NCBI RefSeq assembly: GCF_012395835.1
Contig: NZ_JAAZSQ010000003.1
Span: 154,022-218,021 of the forward strand
DNA length: 64,000 nucleotides
Source of the DNA: Arthrobacter mobilis
GTDB taxonomy: Bacteria > Actinomycetota > Actinomycetes > Actinomycetales > Micrococcaceae
Direction: 5' to 3'
Positions 22,037-32,874 of the stretch are shown piece after piece. Position numbers and translations under genes: made by a program. The number at the start of each line of letters is the position of its first letter. The stretch's first letter is position 1. A model generated the notes under the pieces. It worked only from the letters and a program-made list of their open reading frames with translations, made no database searches and was not told the origin of the DNA.

Positions 22037-23050
22037 TCAGCCTGCCAGAATCCTGGACAAATAGCGCGCCACCGCCCGAACGGCGGCCATGGTCGTCGGA
22101 TAGTCCATGCGGGTCGGACCGAGCACGCCCACCTTGGCCGAGGCGTCCGGCCCGTACCCGGTGGCAACCACGGAGGTGCCCGAGAGCGAGTTGTACGGGA
22201 CTTCGCTGCCGATCTTGACCGAGACGCCGCGGGCGTCCAGCTGCATCTCGGAGAGCAGCCGCAGCATCACCACCTGCTCTTCCAGCGCCTCCAGGATCGG
22301 CGAAATGCTGAGCGGGAAATCCCCGGTGGAGCGGGCCAGGTTCGCGGTTCCGGCCATCAGGATGCGCTCCTCGCGCGTGGGCACGGACAGATGCACCAGC
22401 TCCGCGGACAGGGTGCGCAGCGCCTCGTCCTGCGCGGCAGCCACCCCGGGCACCCCGGCGGCAAGCTTGGCCTCCACCTCGGTGAGCGGGACGCCGGCCA
22501 AGGTGCCCAGCAGCGCGGTGCGCAGATCGGCCAGGTCCGCCTCGGCGATATCCTCCGGCAGCCTGATGACACGCTGCTCCACCTTGCCGTTGTCGGCAAT
22601 CAGCACCACGAGCACCTGGCGGGGAGCCAGCAGGACGAACTCGATGTGCCGCACCTTGGCCCGGCCCAGGTGCGGATACTGGATCACCGCCACCTGGTTG
22701 GTCAGCTGGGACAGCAGGCGCACCGTGCGGTCCATGACGTCGTCGAGGTCCCCGGCCCCGTCCAGCAGGGTCTGGATGGCACGCCGTTCGGCGGAGGACA
22801 GCGGCTTGACGTCCGAAATCCGGTCCACGAACAAGCGGTAGCCCTTGTCCGTGGGGATCCGGCCGGAACTGGTGTGCGGGGCGACGATCAGCCCCTCCTC
22901 CTCCAGCGCAGCCATGTCGTTGCGGATGGTGGCGGAGGAAACCCCGAGATGGTGGCGTTCAACCAGGGCCTTGGACCCGACGGGCTCGCGCGAGTGCACA
23001 TAGTCTTCGACTATGGCGCGTAGCACCTCCAGCCGGCGGACCTCGCTCAC
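22037..23050 (-). CDS. hrcA: Heat-inducible transcription repressor HrcA
   Basis: Repressor that binds CIRCE operators of heat-shock genes and loses activity when GroEL is titrated by unfolded protein. It is 337 aa: an N-terminal winged helix ([20 protein letters not shown]), then GAF-like and inserted dimerisation domains. The GTG at 23050 has AGGAGG spaced five bases upstream. A CIRCE copy sits 56 bp upstream of the start, which indicates autoregulation of hrcA-dnaJ-rsmE. Confidence 0.96.
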   Translation of the reverse strand: MSEVRRLEVLRAIVEDYVHSREPVGSKALVERHHLGVSSATIRNDMAALEEEGLIVAPHTSSGRIPTDKGYRLFVDRISDVKPLSSAERRAIQTLLDGAGDLDDVMDRTVRLLSQLTNQVAVIQYPHLGRAKVRHIEFVLLAPRQVLVVLIADNGKVEQRVIRLPEDIAEADLADLRTALLGTLAGVPLTEVEAKLAAGVPGVAAAQDEALRTLSAELVHLSVPTREERILMAGTANLARSTGDFPLSISPILEALEEQVVMLRLLSEMQLDARGVSVKIGSEVPYNSLSGTSVVATGYGPDASAKVGVLGPTRMDYPTTMAAVRAVARYLSRILAG

Positions 23051-23105
23051 CGGTACCTCCTGACGACTTCTCTGCCTCGCCCGCGCCGGAAGGGCGCGGG
23101 CACCG

Positions 23106-23132
23106 TTAGCACTCACCGTGCCTAAGTGCTAA
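23106..23132. promoter_or_regulatory. CIRCE operator
   Basis: TTAGCACTC, nine bases, then AAGTGCTAA. This matches the CIRCE consensus (TTAGCACTC-N9-GAGTGCTAA) in 17 of 18 arm positions. It lies upstream of hrcA on the minus strand; binding by HrcA would block transcription of hrcA-dnaJ-rsmE. Confidence 0.93.
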
Positions 23133-23283
23133 GTCTAATACGTCGTGCCACCACTTGGCATTGCGTGCGCCGCCCGCCCGTCCGCGGCTGGACCGCCGGC
23201 CGCTGGGCTAGCATTGTGAAGCTGCGGCAGCCCGGGCGCCGCAGCAGCCTCAGCAGCACCATCGAGCCGAAGGACGGACCACC

Positions 23284-24126
23284 ATGACCAGCTACGGATG
23301 GGGACCCCAGGACATCACCACCCGGGCCGCCCGCCGCCAGCTGCGTGCGGTCCCGGCCGAGGCGGGCCTGGTGCTGGAGGATGTGCAGAGCGGCTGGGTT
23401 GGGGCGGTGGTGTGCGTGGAGAAATCCGGCGGTATGCACGTGGTGGCCCTGGAGGACCGGCGCGGCAAGACCCGCTCCTTCCCGCTGGGCTTCGGCTTCC
23501 TGCTGGACGGGGAACCGGTCGAGGTGGTGCCGGCAGCCGCCGCCGCGCCGAAGGCCGTCCAACGTACGGCCTCCGGCTCCGTCAAGGTCCAGGGGCAGCG
23601 GGCCCAGGTGGCCAAGGCCAGCCGGATCTGGGTGGAAGGCAAGCACGACGCCGAGCTGGTGGAGAAGGTCTGGGGCGACGACCTGCGCGTGGAGGGCATC
23701 GTCGTCGAACCGCTCCACGGGGTGGACGACCTCGCCGCGGCCGTGGCGGACTTCGCCCCGGGGCCGGACCGCCGGCTCGGGATCCTGGTGGACCATCTGG
23801 TCCAGGACTCCAAGGAATGGCGGATTGCCCAGGCGGCGATGGCCGTGCCGGCCGCCCGCGGCAATGTGCTCATCGTGGGGCATCCCTACGTGGATGTCTG
23901 GCAGGCGATCAAGCCCTCGGTGATCGGGCTGCAGGCCTGGCCGGTGGTACCCCGCGGCACGGATTGGAAGACCGGGATCCTGGCCGGGCTGGGCTGGCCC
24001 AACCGCAGCCAGGCGGACATCGCGGAAGGCTGGCGCCGGCTGCTGGACAGTGTCCGCACCTATGCGGACCTGGAACCCTCCCTGCTGGGGCGTGTCGAAG
24101 AAGTCATCGACTTCCTGACCAGTTAG
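23284..24126 (+). CDS. DUF3097 family protein
   Basis: Conserved actinobacterial protein of 280 aa, no known function. A small N-terminal beta-rich part (about 20-85) is followed by an Ala/Pro linker and a C-terminal domain. That domain has VEGKHDAELVEKV (Glu118, Asp122) and LGILVDHLVQDSKEW (Asp170, Asp175). Their spacing recalls the Glu and DxD-type acidic positions of TOPRIM nuclease folds; this is my inference, not an established assignment. The ATG at 23284 follows GAAGGACGGACCACC. It lies beside and divergent from hrcA. Confidence 0.82.
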   Translation: MTSYGWGPQDITTRAARRQLRAVPAEAGLVLEDVQSGWVGAVVCVEKSGGMHVVALEDRRGKTRSFPLGFGFLLDGEPVEVVPAAAAAPKAVQRTASGSVKVQGQRAQVAKASRIWVEGKHDAELVEKVWGDDLRVEGIVVEPLHGVDDLAAAVADFAPGPDRRLGILVDHLVQDSKEWRIAQAAMAVPAARGNVLIVGHPYVDVWQAIKPSVIGLQAWPVVPRGTDWKTGILAGLGWPNRSQADIAEGWRRLLDSVRTYADLEPSLLGRVEEVIDFLTS

Positions 24127-24200
24127 CAGCCGGTGGGGGGCGGCTGCGCACCGCCAGCGGAAGCAGTTGCCGTTACCCTTGTTCATAGCAACACCTGTGC

Positions 24201-24233
24201 AGCACCGGAAAACGCCGGGAAGCACCGGAAAAC
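24201..24233. repeat. Tandem 13-bp direct repeat in the DUF4870 leader
   Basis: AGCACCGGAAAAC occurs at 24201-24213 and again at 24221-24233, exactly 20 bp apart (two helical turns), 37-69 bp before the start of the DUF4870 gene. The spacing would suit two protein monomers on one DNA face. Confidence 0.5.
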
Positions 24234-24269
24234 CACGTATCCCGCTACCGAGCCACCGAGGTAGGTCCC

Positions 24270-24713
24270 GTGCAAGACAACGTCGCCCGCAACGAGAACC
24301 GCAACGCGGACAGCGACCACTCCCCGCGGACGCCGGCGCCCCGCTCGGAGTACCAGAGCGCCTCGTCCACGGCGCTGCCGCTGACTCCGTCGGAGGACCG
24401 GCGGTGGGCCACCCTGGCCCACTTCGGCGGCATCCTGGGCTGCATCCCGGCGCTGGTGATCTACCTGATCTTCAAGGACCGCGGCCCGTTCACTGCCCAG
24501 GAATCCAAGGAAGCACTGAACTTCACGCTGCCGCTGACCGTGGTGGCGGTCATCGTCAACCTGCTGATCAATATCCCGGCCGTCAACGCGCTGTTCGCGG
24601 TCCTTGCCGCGGCCATCTGGGTCTTCCTGACCGTCTACTCGGTCATCGCCGGCATCGAGGTCAACCGCGGCCGGCCCTACCGCTACCCGCTGAACCTGCG
24701 CCTGATCCACTAA
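24270..24713 (+). CDS. DUF4870 domain membrane protein
   Basis: Small membrane protein of 147 aa with a disordered, charged head (about 1-40) and the DUF4870/Tic20-like region. WATLAHFGGILGCIPALVIYLIF (split here only in description) forms helix 1 from about residue 46, and two more helices lie at about 85-103 and 106-128. The conserved KDRGPF and QESKEALNF motifs lie between. The GTG at 24270 follows GAGGTAGG. Function unknown. It is convergent with glf, only 22 bp between stops, where a short CCGGC/GCCGG hairpin (24718-24732) may terminate both. Confidence 0.86.
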   Translation: MQDNVARNENRNADSDHSPRTPAPRSEYQSASSTALPLTPSEDRRWATLAHFGGILGCIPALVIYLIFKDRGPFTAQESKEALNFTLPLTVVAVIVNLLINIPAVNALFAVLAAAIWVFLTVYSVIAGIEVNRGRPYRYPLNLRLIH

Positions 24714-24735
24714 GCGCCCGGCTGCCCGCCGGTTC

Positions 24736-26185
<1,450 letters not shown>

Positions 26186-26189
<4 letters not shown>

Positions 26190-28702
26190 GCCGTTTCCTC
26201 CTGCCCGTCCTGTGCGCCGGCGGCGGTGGCCGCCGTATCCATGAGTGCCAGCATGGCGGCGGCTATGGCGTCCCAGTCGTGGCGGGCGCGCAGCTCGGCG
26301 GATTTGCGGTCCCGTTCCAGCAGCGGCTGCTGCGCGGCTTCCAGGCACGCCCGCGCGAAGCCTGGCGCGTCCGCGGCAAAGTGGACGATGCCCGGATAGC
26401 CGGCCACGACGTCGGCGACGGGGGTCGAGACCACCGGGAGCCCGGCCGCCAGGTATTCAAGCGTCTTCGTGGGGCTGATCGAGCGCGTCGCCTCATTGAG
26501 CGCGAAGGGCATGAGGGCAACGTCGAAACCGGCCATGACGGCCGGCAGCTCGGCATAGGCGGCCATGCCCGGGTACTCGATGTTGGCCGCCCGGGGCAGC
26601 CCCGCCGGGTCGATCTTGGCCACCGGGCCCACCATCTGGATGGTCCAGTCCGGCAGGGCCGAGGCCAGCCCTGCGACCAGCTCCAGGTCGAGCCGCTCAT
26701 CGATGACCCCCACATAGCCGGCCACCTTCGCCGCCCGCTGACCGCCCGCGGCCCGCAGCTGGCGGGACCGGGCATAATGGGCGCCATCGACGCCGCTCGG
26801 GAAGAGGTGGCATCCGTGGTTCCGGTGCTCGAGGACGGACCGGTAGAGGGTCCGTCCGCCGGCGAAGACGATGTCGGCTTCGGCCAGCAGCCGGCGCTGG
26901 CGCAGCCGCAGGCCTTCGGGCGCGTGGGCGAAGGCGGCCAGGTCGTCCATCACGTCATAGCAGAGCAGGCCCGGATCAAGGGTCATGGCTGCGTCGAAGG
27001 CCATCGGGGTGAACAGGAAGGCGGTCGGGCGCACCGGGCGGTGCAGGCCGGCCAGCAGGTCCCGGACCAGTGCGCCGTAGGCCTCGGCGCCCGGCGCGCC
27101 GAAGCCGGGGGCGGCCGGCTGCCCGGGGTGCCGGGGGATTTCCAGCCACACCCTGGTGACCGCCCCACAGTCCTGCCGGCGCAGCACCGGCCCGGCGACG
27201 TCGCCAGGGACCGGCTCCTCGACGAACCAGGTCCGGGCCGGTTCGAGCTTCTTCGCAAAACGGGTGACCAGGTGCTGCGGGCGCTGCCACACCCAGTCCC
27301 AGCGAAGGTGGGAAAAGACCACGAGATCGGCAACCTGGGTATTGGTCATGATCGGTTCCTTCCCGGAAACGGATAAGGGCGGGATGGTCTCGTCTGCCGG
27401 CGGGTCCTGCCATGGCCAGTGCTTCATCAGGGGCAGGAACCCGGCCAGCTGCGCATCACAGGGGGCCTGGAAGCGGTAGGCGGGCAGGGCCCGGGCACCA
27501 GCGCCTGCCACCGCCGCCTCCCAGGCGGCGGTGAACGTGTTCCGGGCCAGCAGGCCGCCCGGCTCCGGGCCCAGAATCCCCACCGGATCGCGCCGTCCGG
27601 CAGGCCGGGCCAGCAGCGAGTCCCAGTCGCAGGAATCCAGGACGGGAAACCAGCAGAAACCGCGCAGGTCGACACCGCGCGCGGCAGCCTGGTCGTATTG
27701 TTCGAGCATGTGCCTCAGCCACGAGGCCCGGTCCGGCGGCAGGCCGCGGAGGTTGGTTTCGGTCAGCATCATCGGCAGGCCGTACCGGTCCCCGTACTGC
27801 TGCGCGACGGCGGCGAACCCTAAAGGATGCGGCGAGGGCGCATGGCCCCCGGCCTCGTCGTACCACCACTCGGAGTGGGCGTAATAGTCCAGGCCCAGGA
27901 CATCGATCCGCAGCGGCGGCAGCTGAAGCAGATCCGCGGCACCGGCGCGCAGGACTCCGCCCAGGAAGGGCCGGGACTCATCGAGGTCATGGTGCATGGC
28001 CAAATCCAGCACGATGTGCCTGCGGTCATTGGCCAGGGCCGCGTAGCGGGCGGGGGCCCCGGCTGTACCGGCGTGGTGCTCGCAGGTATCCACCCAGACA
28101 TGCCGGGCACCGGGCAGTTCGCCGGACCAGATCGACGCCGCCTCGGCCAGCGCGGGCAGCACGTTGCGCAGCAGGCGGACGAACCCGTCCATGCCGTGGT
28201 CGTACGGCGGCCACAGGGCTTCGTGGCCGGCCAGGAACAGGGTGGCGAATGGCTCGTTGAAGAGCGTGTAGTGCTGCAGCCAGGGGTACCGGGCCGCCAC
28301 CGCCGCAGCATAACGCACATAGGCCGGGCCGAAACGGCGGTCCCGGAAACCGTCGGACAGCCACGCCGGATAGCTGGTGTGGTGGACCAGGTCGACGACC
28401 GGGTCGAATCCCAGTTCGCGCAGCAGGGCCAGTTCGGCATCCGTCGACGTCCAGTCGAAGTGTCCTTCGGCCTGCTCGATCCGGTGCCAGCGCAGCGGGT
28501 ACCGGACAAGGTCGGCCCCGGCACTGCGCAGCCGGTGCAGCACGGCCGGCACCTGGGCACCGTCGCCGGAGATTTCCAGCACATCCTGTCCATGCAGCGG
28601 CAGGTAGGTGCTCTCGAAACCGGCCAGGAACCGGGTCCCGCCGGCCCCTACCCGGCGACGATTACCAGCCGGTCCAATGTGACCTGGAGTCCCATCATCC
28701 AT
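26186..28702 (-). CDS. Glycoside hydrolase (GH1-like) / glycosyltransferase fusion
   Basis: 838 aa, two enzymes in one frame. Residues about 20-430 form a TIM-barrel glycosidase with both catalytic carboxylates in place: LFNEP (Glu150, acid/base) and LTETN (Glu315, nucleophile). Residues about 452-830 are a GT-B glycosyltransferase with the donor-binding stretch SPTKTLEYLAAGLPVVS. At the boundary, Met452 (ATG at 27349) is preceded by GGAAGGAACCGATC, a proper RBS, so the transferase may also be made alone or the fusion may be recent. No signal peptide. The gene starts the operon with a 101-aa protein and glf; the acceptor and linkage are unknown. Confidence 0.85.
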
Positions 28703-28815
28703 AACCTACCCACAGTCGTTTCGAGTCCGCCGGTCAATGCGGACTGACGCCGTTCAAACGCAAAAGCTCCCCTTGTGGAATCCCTGCTTCCTGCCCTGCC
28801 TTGCGCCCCAATGCT

Positions 28816-28841
28816 AAGCATGCTTTGCTTACGATGTAAAC
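28816..28841. promoter_or_regulatory. Operator-like dyads between divergent islet genes
   Basis: AAGCATGCTT (28816-28825, perfect palindrome) is followed directly by GCTTAC-gat-GTAAAC (28827-28841, imperfect dyad). This is an AT-richer patch in the 214-bp region that must contain the promoters of the fusion gene (minus) and of the small Cys protein (plus). Regulator unknown. Confidence 0.4.
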
Positions 28842-28916
28842 AAGTTTCCTCGTGCAGCGTTGCCGGCGGTCCCATTCCCGTCCCGCAGCAGGCCAGGAGG
28901 AAGCAGGAGGAAGACC

Positions 28917-29168
28917 ATGGATGTAGATAAGGGCTCCGGGCCGCTCCACGCCGGCAGTGCCGACCCGACAGGTCCGGGGATCGAACTGGCCGGCGCGGAC
29001 AGCGCCCTCGAGCTCACGCTGGCGACCCGCATGCACTGCCGCCGGCCGATGCAGGTTGTCGAGGACTCCGGGCTGTCCCCGTCCCGGCTGCCGGCGGACA
29101 CCGTCACATACCGCTGCTGCTGCGGATTCACTATGGATGTGCCGGGCCCGCTGGCCGCAACAGCCTGA
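28917..29168 (+). CDS. Small Cys-containing hypothetical protein
   Basis: 83 aa, not recognised. It has an acidic, Gly-rich head and a C-terminal half with MHCRRPM and YRCCCGFTMDV, so four cysteines that could make a small zinc-ribbon-like knuckle. A strong RBS, AGGAGGAAGACC, directly precedes the ATG at 28917. It is followed 29 bp later by a PRC-barrel gene and is divergent from the glf operon. Confidence 0.72.
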   Translation: MDVDKGSGPLHAGSADPTGPGIELAGADSALELTLATRMHCRRPMQVVEDSGLSPSRLPADTVTYRCCCGFTMDVPGPLAATA

Positions 29169-29197
29169 TCCGCGCCGCATACGGCTTGGGAGAGGGA

Positions 29198-29590
29198 ATG
29201 ATCGGCAGGGACAACATTGACGGTCTGGCCAGCGGAAGCAGCTCGGTGATCGATGCCGAGGGTAAGAGGACCGGTCCACTTGGCCAGCTGTACCTGGATG
29301 ACTGGAGCGAGGAACCGACGTGGGCCACAGTCAGGACCGGGCTCTTCGGCTTGTCCGAGACGTTCGTCCCGCTCGCCGGAGCCACCCTCGACGGGGAGGA
29401 CATCCGGCTGCCGTACACCACGGCGCAGATTAAGGACGCCCCGCGGGTGGAACCGGACGGGCAGCTGGCAGAAGGCGAGGAGAAACGCCTTTACCGGCAC
29501 TATGGCGTGGCTGGAACCGAAGCCGCCGGCCCGGCCAGCACCGGAACCGGACGGACCAGGCTGCGCAGGTACACCGGCTCCGGCGGCTAA
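29198..29590 (+). CDS. PRC-barrel domain protein
   Basis: About 130 aa with a PRC-barrel-like core. VIDAEGKRTGPLGQLYLDD near the start, then FVPLAGATLDGEDIRLPYT, match the small beta-barrel found in stress-related and RNA-metabolism proteins. The C-terminal part (about 85-130) is charged and disordered. The ATG at 29198 has GGAGAGGGA directly upstream; a TTG four codons earlier is less likely. Its last 4 bp overlap the convergent hemW stop. In actinobacteria such proteins are often general-stress proteins, an inference here. Confidence 0.8.
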   Translation: MIGRDNIDGLASGSSSVIDAEGKRTGPLGQLYLDDWSEEPTWATVRTGLFGLSETFVPLAGATLDGEDIRLPYTTAQIKDAPRVEPDGQLAEGEEKRLYRHYGVAGTEAAGPASTGTGRTRLRRYTGSGG

Positions 29591-30816
29591 TCCTCGAGCA
29601 GGCGGCGGACGACGGCGTCGGCCAGCAGTCTGCCCTGCAGCGTGAGCCGGATCCGGCCGCGCACGGCCTGGCCGCCGTCGACCAGGCCATCGGCAATCAG
29701 CCCCGCCACTTCGCGCCGCCCCTTGGGGCCCAGCTCCGCGGTGGCCAGCCCGTCGATGATCCGGGTCTGCAGCATTACGTGCTCCAGCCGGCGGGTTGCC
29801 TCATCCAGGGTTTCGCGTCCGGCGGCCGGCGATTCGCCGGCGTTGAGCCGCCCGGCGTAGGCGAGCGGATGCTTGACGTTCCACCAGCGGACCCCGCCCA
29901 CGTGCGAATGCGCGCCCGGGCCGGCGCCCCACCAGTCGTCGCCGCGCCAGTAGGCGAGGTTGTGCCGGCAGCGGTCTGCTTCGGTCCGTGCCCAGTTGCT
30001 CACCTCGTACCAGCCGTAGCCTGCGGCCGTAAGCCGCTCGTCGGCCAGCTGGTACTTGGCCGCATGGTCGTCGTCGTCAATGTTGGGCACCTGGCCGCGG
30101 CGGATCCGGGCGGCCAGCCGCGTCCCCTCTTCGATGATCAGGGCGTACGCGGAGATGTGGTCCGGCCCGCACGCGATGGCGGCCTCCAGGCTGGCCTCCC
30201 AGTCCTGCAAGGACTCCCCCGGGGTCCCGTAGATGAGGTCCAGGCTGACCTTCAGGCCGGCGTCCCGGGCCCAGCGCACGGCCTCCGGCACGCGTGCCGG
30301 GTTGTGCGTGCGGTCCAGCACCTTCAGCACGTGCGGGACCGCCGACTGCATGCCGAAGGAGACCCGGGTGAAGCCTGCCGCGGCCAGCAGCTGCAGTGAT
30401 TCGGGCGTGACCGAGTCCGGATTGGCTTCGGTGGTCACTTCGGCACCGGGCTCAAGGCCCCACAGGCCGGCGGCCCGGGTCAGGATGCGGGCAAGGTCTT
30501 CGGCCGGCAGCAGCGTGGGCGTGCCGCCGCCGAAGAACACGGTGGAGAGCCGGCGCGCGGGCACGCCCGAACGCTGGAGCACCTGCGCGGCCAGGTCCAG
30601 CTCGGCACCGACGGTGCCGGCGTACTGGTCCTGGGACACGCCGGAGCCCAGCTCCCTGGCCGTGTAGGTGTTGAAGTCGCAGTAGCCGCAGCGCACCGCG
30701 CAGAACGGGATGTGCACGTACAGGCAAAAGCGCCGCCCGGCGGCGCCGCCGGCGGCCTGGGGCGGCAGCAGGCCGTCCGCCGGCGCCGGATCCCCGATGG
30801 GAAGAACGCTAGGCAC
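29587..30816 (-). CDS. hemW: Radical SAM heme chaperone HemW
   Basis: Heme-binding radical SAM protein thought to insert heme into respiratory enzymes; often misnamed HemN/coproporphyrinogen oxidase. It is 409 aa. The cluster motif CAVRCGYCDF (C-x3-C-x2-C) near residue 38 is intact, followed by FFGGGTPTLL (SAM contact) and the C-terminal HemW signature around WWGAGPGAHS. It lies 48 bp downstream of lepA, the standard lepA-hemW pair. Confidence 0.94.
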   Translation of the reverse strand: MPSVLPIGDPAPADGLLPPQAAGGAAGRRFCLYVHIPFCAVRCGYCDFNTYTARELGSGVSQDQYAGTVGAELDLAAQVLQRSGVPARRLSTVFFGGGTPTLLPAEDLARILTRAAGLWGLEPGAEVTTEANPDSVTPESLQLLAAAGFTRVSFGMQSAVPHVLKVLDRTHNPARVPEAVRWARDAGLKVSLDLIYGTPGESLQDWEASLEAAIACGPDHISAYALIIEEGTRLAARIRRGQVPNIDDDDHAAKYQLADERLTAAGYGWYEVSNWARTEADRCRHNLAYWRGDDWWGAGPGAHSHVGGVRWWNVKHPLAYAGRLNAGESPAAGRETLDEATRRLEHVMLQTRIIDGLATAELGPKGRREVAGLIADGLVDGGQAVRGRIRLTLQGRLLADAVVRRLLED

Positions 30817-30864
30817 GACGGCGCCGCCTGCCGTGGGCGCCCCGGACCGGGGCAGGGTACTGCA

Positions 30865-32718
30865 TCACTTCTTGGCTTTGTCCTTGGGTTCCTCGGAGGA
30901 CAGCGCGGCAATGAAGGCTTCCTGGGGGACCTCCACCCGGCCCACCATCTTCATGCGCTTCTTGCCTTCCTTCTGCTTTTCCAGCAGCTTGCGCTTGCGC
31001 GTGATGTCGCCGCCGTAGCACTTGGCCAGCACGTCCTTGCGGATGGCGCGGATGTTCTCGCGGGCGATGATGCGCGAGCCGATGGCGGCCTGGATCGGCA
31101 CCTCGAACTGCTGGCGCGGAATCAGCTCGCGCAGCTTGGAGGTCATCATCACCCCGTAGGAGTACGCCTTGTCCTTGTGCGTGATGGCGCTGAAGGCGTC
31201 CACCTGCTCGCCCTGGAGCAGGATGTCCACCTTGACCAGGTCCGCCACCTGCTCGCCTTCGGCCTTCCAATCCAGCGAGGCATAGCCGCGGGTCTTGGAC
31301 TTGAGCTGGTCGAAGAAGTCGAAGACGATTTCGGCCAGCGGCAGCCGGTAGCGCAGCTCCACCCGGTCCTCGGACAGGTAGTCCATGGCCTTCATGTCTC
31401 CGCGGCGGGACTGGCACAGCTCCATGATGGCGCCGACGAACTCGTTCGGCGCCAGGATGGTCGCCGAGACCATCGGCTCGCGCACCTCCAGCACCTTCCC
31501 CGTGGGGAATTCGCTCGGGTTGGTCACGGTCACGGTCTTCTTGTCCTCGGTGGTGACCTCGTAGATGACGTTCGGGGCGGTGGAGATCAGGTCCAGATTG
31601 AACTCGCGTTCCAGCCGTTCGCGCACAATCTCCAGGTGCAGCAGGCCCAGGAAGCCCACCCGGAAGCCGAAGCCCAGGGCCGCGGAGGTCTCCGGTTCGT
31701 AGACCAGGGCGGCATCGTTGAGCTTGAGCTTGTCCAGCGCCTCGCGCAGTGCCGGGTAGTCCGAGCCGTCGATCGGGTAGAGGCCGGAGAAAACCATCGG
31801 CTTGGGGTCCGCGTAGCCGGCGAGGGATTCCGCCGCCGGCCGGGCCAGGTTCGTGATCGTATCGCCGACCTTGGACTGGCGCACGTCCTTCACACCGGTG
31901 ATCAGGTAGCCCACCTCGCCCACGCCCAAGCCGTTCGTCGGCGTCGGCTCCGGGGAGCTCACGCCGATCTCCAGCAGTTCGTGGCTGGCCTTGGTGGACA
32001 TCATCTGGATGCGCTCGCGCGGGGAGAGCTTGCCGTCCACCACGCGGACGTACGTGACCACGCCGCGGTAGGTGTCGTAGACGGAATCGAAGATCATCGC
32101 CCGGGCCGGGGCGCTGGCGTCACCCACCGGGGCCGGCAGGTCCCTGACGATCTTGTCCAGCAGCGACTCGACGCCCTCGCCGGTCTTGCCGGAGACTTTC
32201 AGCACGTCCGCGGGGTCGCCGCCAATCAGGTTCGCCAGTTCCGCGGCATACTTCTCCGGCTGGGCTGCCGGCAGGTCGATCTTGTTCAGCACCGGGATGA
32301 TGGTCAGGTCGTTTTCCATCGCCAGGTACAGGTTGGCCAGGGTCTGCGCCTCGATGCCCTGGGCCGCGTCCACCAGCAGGACCGCCCCTTCGCAGGCGGC
32401 CAGGGAGCGGGAGACCTCGTAGGTGAAGTCGACGTGTCCGGGAGTGTCGATCATGTTCAGGGCATAGGCGGTGCCGTCCACTTCCCAGGGCATGCGCACG
32501 GCCTGCGACTTGATGGTGATCCCGCGTTCGCGCTCGATGTCCATCCGGTCCAGGTACTGGGCACGCATGTCGCGCTGCTCGACGACGCCGGTGAGCTGCA
32601 GCATGCGGTCCGCCAGCGTCGACTTCCCATGGTCGATGTGGGCGATGATGCAGAAGTTCCTGATGATCGCCGGATCAGTGGCGGCGGGCACCGGTGCGGT
32701 GCGTGCCATGGGTGACAA
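30865..32718 (-). CDS. lepA: Elongation factor 4 (LepA)
   Basis: Translational GTPase that acts on ribosomes during initiation or back-translocation. It is 617 aa. [13 protein letters not shown] (P-loop), DTPGHVDF (G3) and NKIDLP (G4) are intact; EF-G-like domains II, III and V and the LepA-specific C-terminal domain follow. It is divergent from the PemK/MazF-like gene and upstream of hemW. Confidence 0.97.
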   Translation of the reverse strand: MSPMARTAPVPAATDPAIIRNFCIIAHIDHGKSTLADRMLQLTGVVEQRDMRAQYLDRMDIERERGITIKSQAVRMPWEVDGTAYALNMIDTPGHVDFTYEVSRSLAACEGAVLLVDAAQGIEAQTLANLYLAMENDLTIIPVLNKIDLPAAQPEKYAAELANLIGGDPADVLKVSGKTGEGVESLLDKIVRDLPAPVGDASAPARAMIFDSVYDTYRGVVTYVRVVDGKLSPRERIQMMSTKASHELLEIGVSSPEPTPTNGLGVGEVGYLITGVKDVRQSKVGDTITNLARPAAESLAGYADPKPMVFSGLYPIDGSDYPALREALDKLKLNDAALVYEPETSAALGFGFRVGFLGLLHLEIVRERLEREFNLDLISTAPNVIYEVTTEDKKTVTVTNPSEFPTGKVLEVREPMVSATILAPNEFVGAIMELCQSRRGDMKAMDYLSEDRVELRYRLPLAEIVFDFFDQLKSKTRGYASLDWKAEGEQVADLVKVDILLQGEQVDAFSAITHKDKAYSYGVMMTSKLRELIPRQQFEVPIQAAIGSRIIARENIRAIRKDVLAKCYGGDITRKRKLLEKQKEGKKRMKMVGRVEVPQEAFIAALSSEEPKDKAKK

Positions 32719-32874
32719 AGGTGCTCCCTAAAACTTGTGGCGGCAGCCGCAGCGGCCGCGCCCGGCCGGTGAAGTGGCAATGCCGGAATTACAGTCGATT
32801 CAACTCGATTTAACAGTGTCCCACGTACCTGGACCAATCCCCCAACGGCAGTCGCCGGACGGTAGCGTTGGACC

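Noticed and set aside
29587-30816. Oxygen-independent coproporphyrinogen oxidase (HemN)
   Set aside because: Length, cluster motif and pairing with lepA fit HemW; the HemN-specific N-terminal part is absent.
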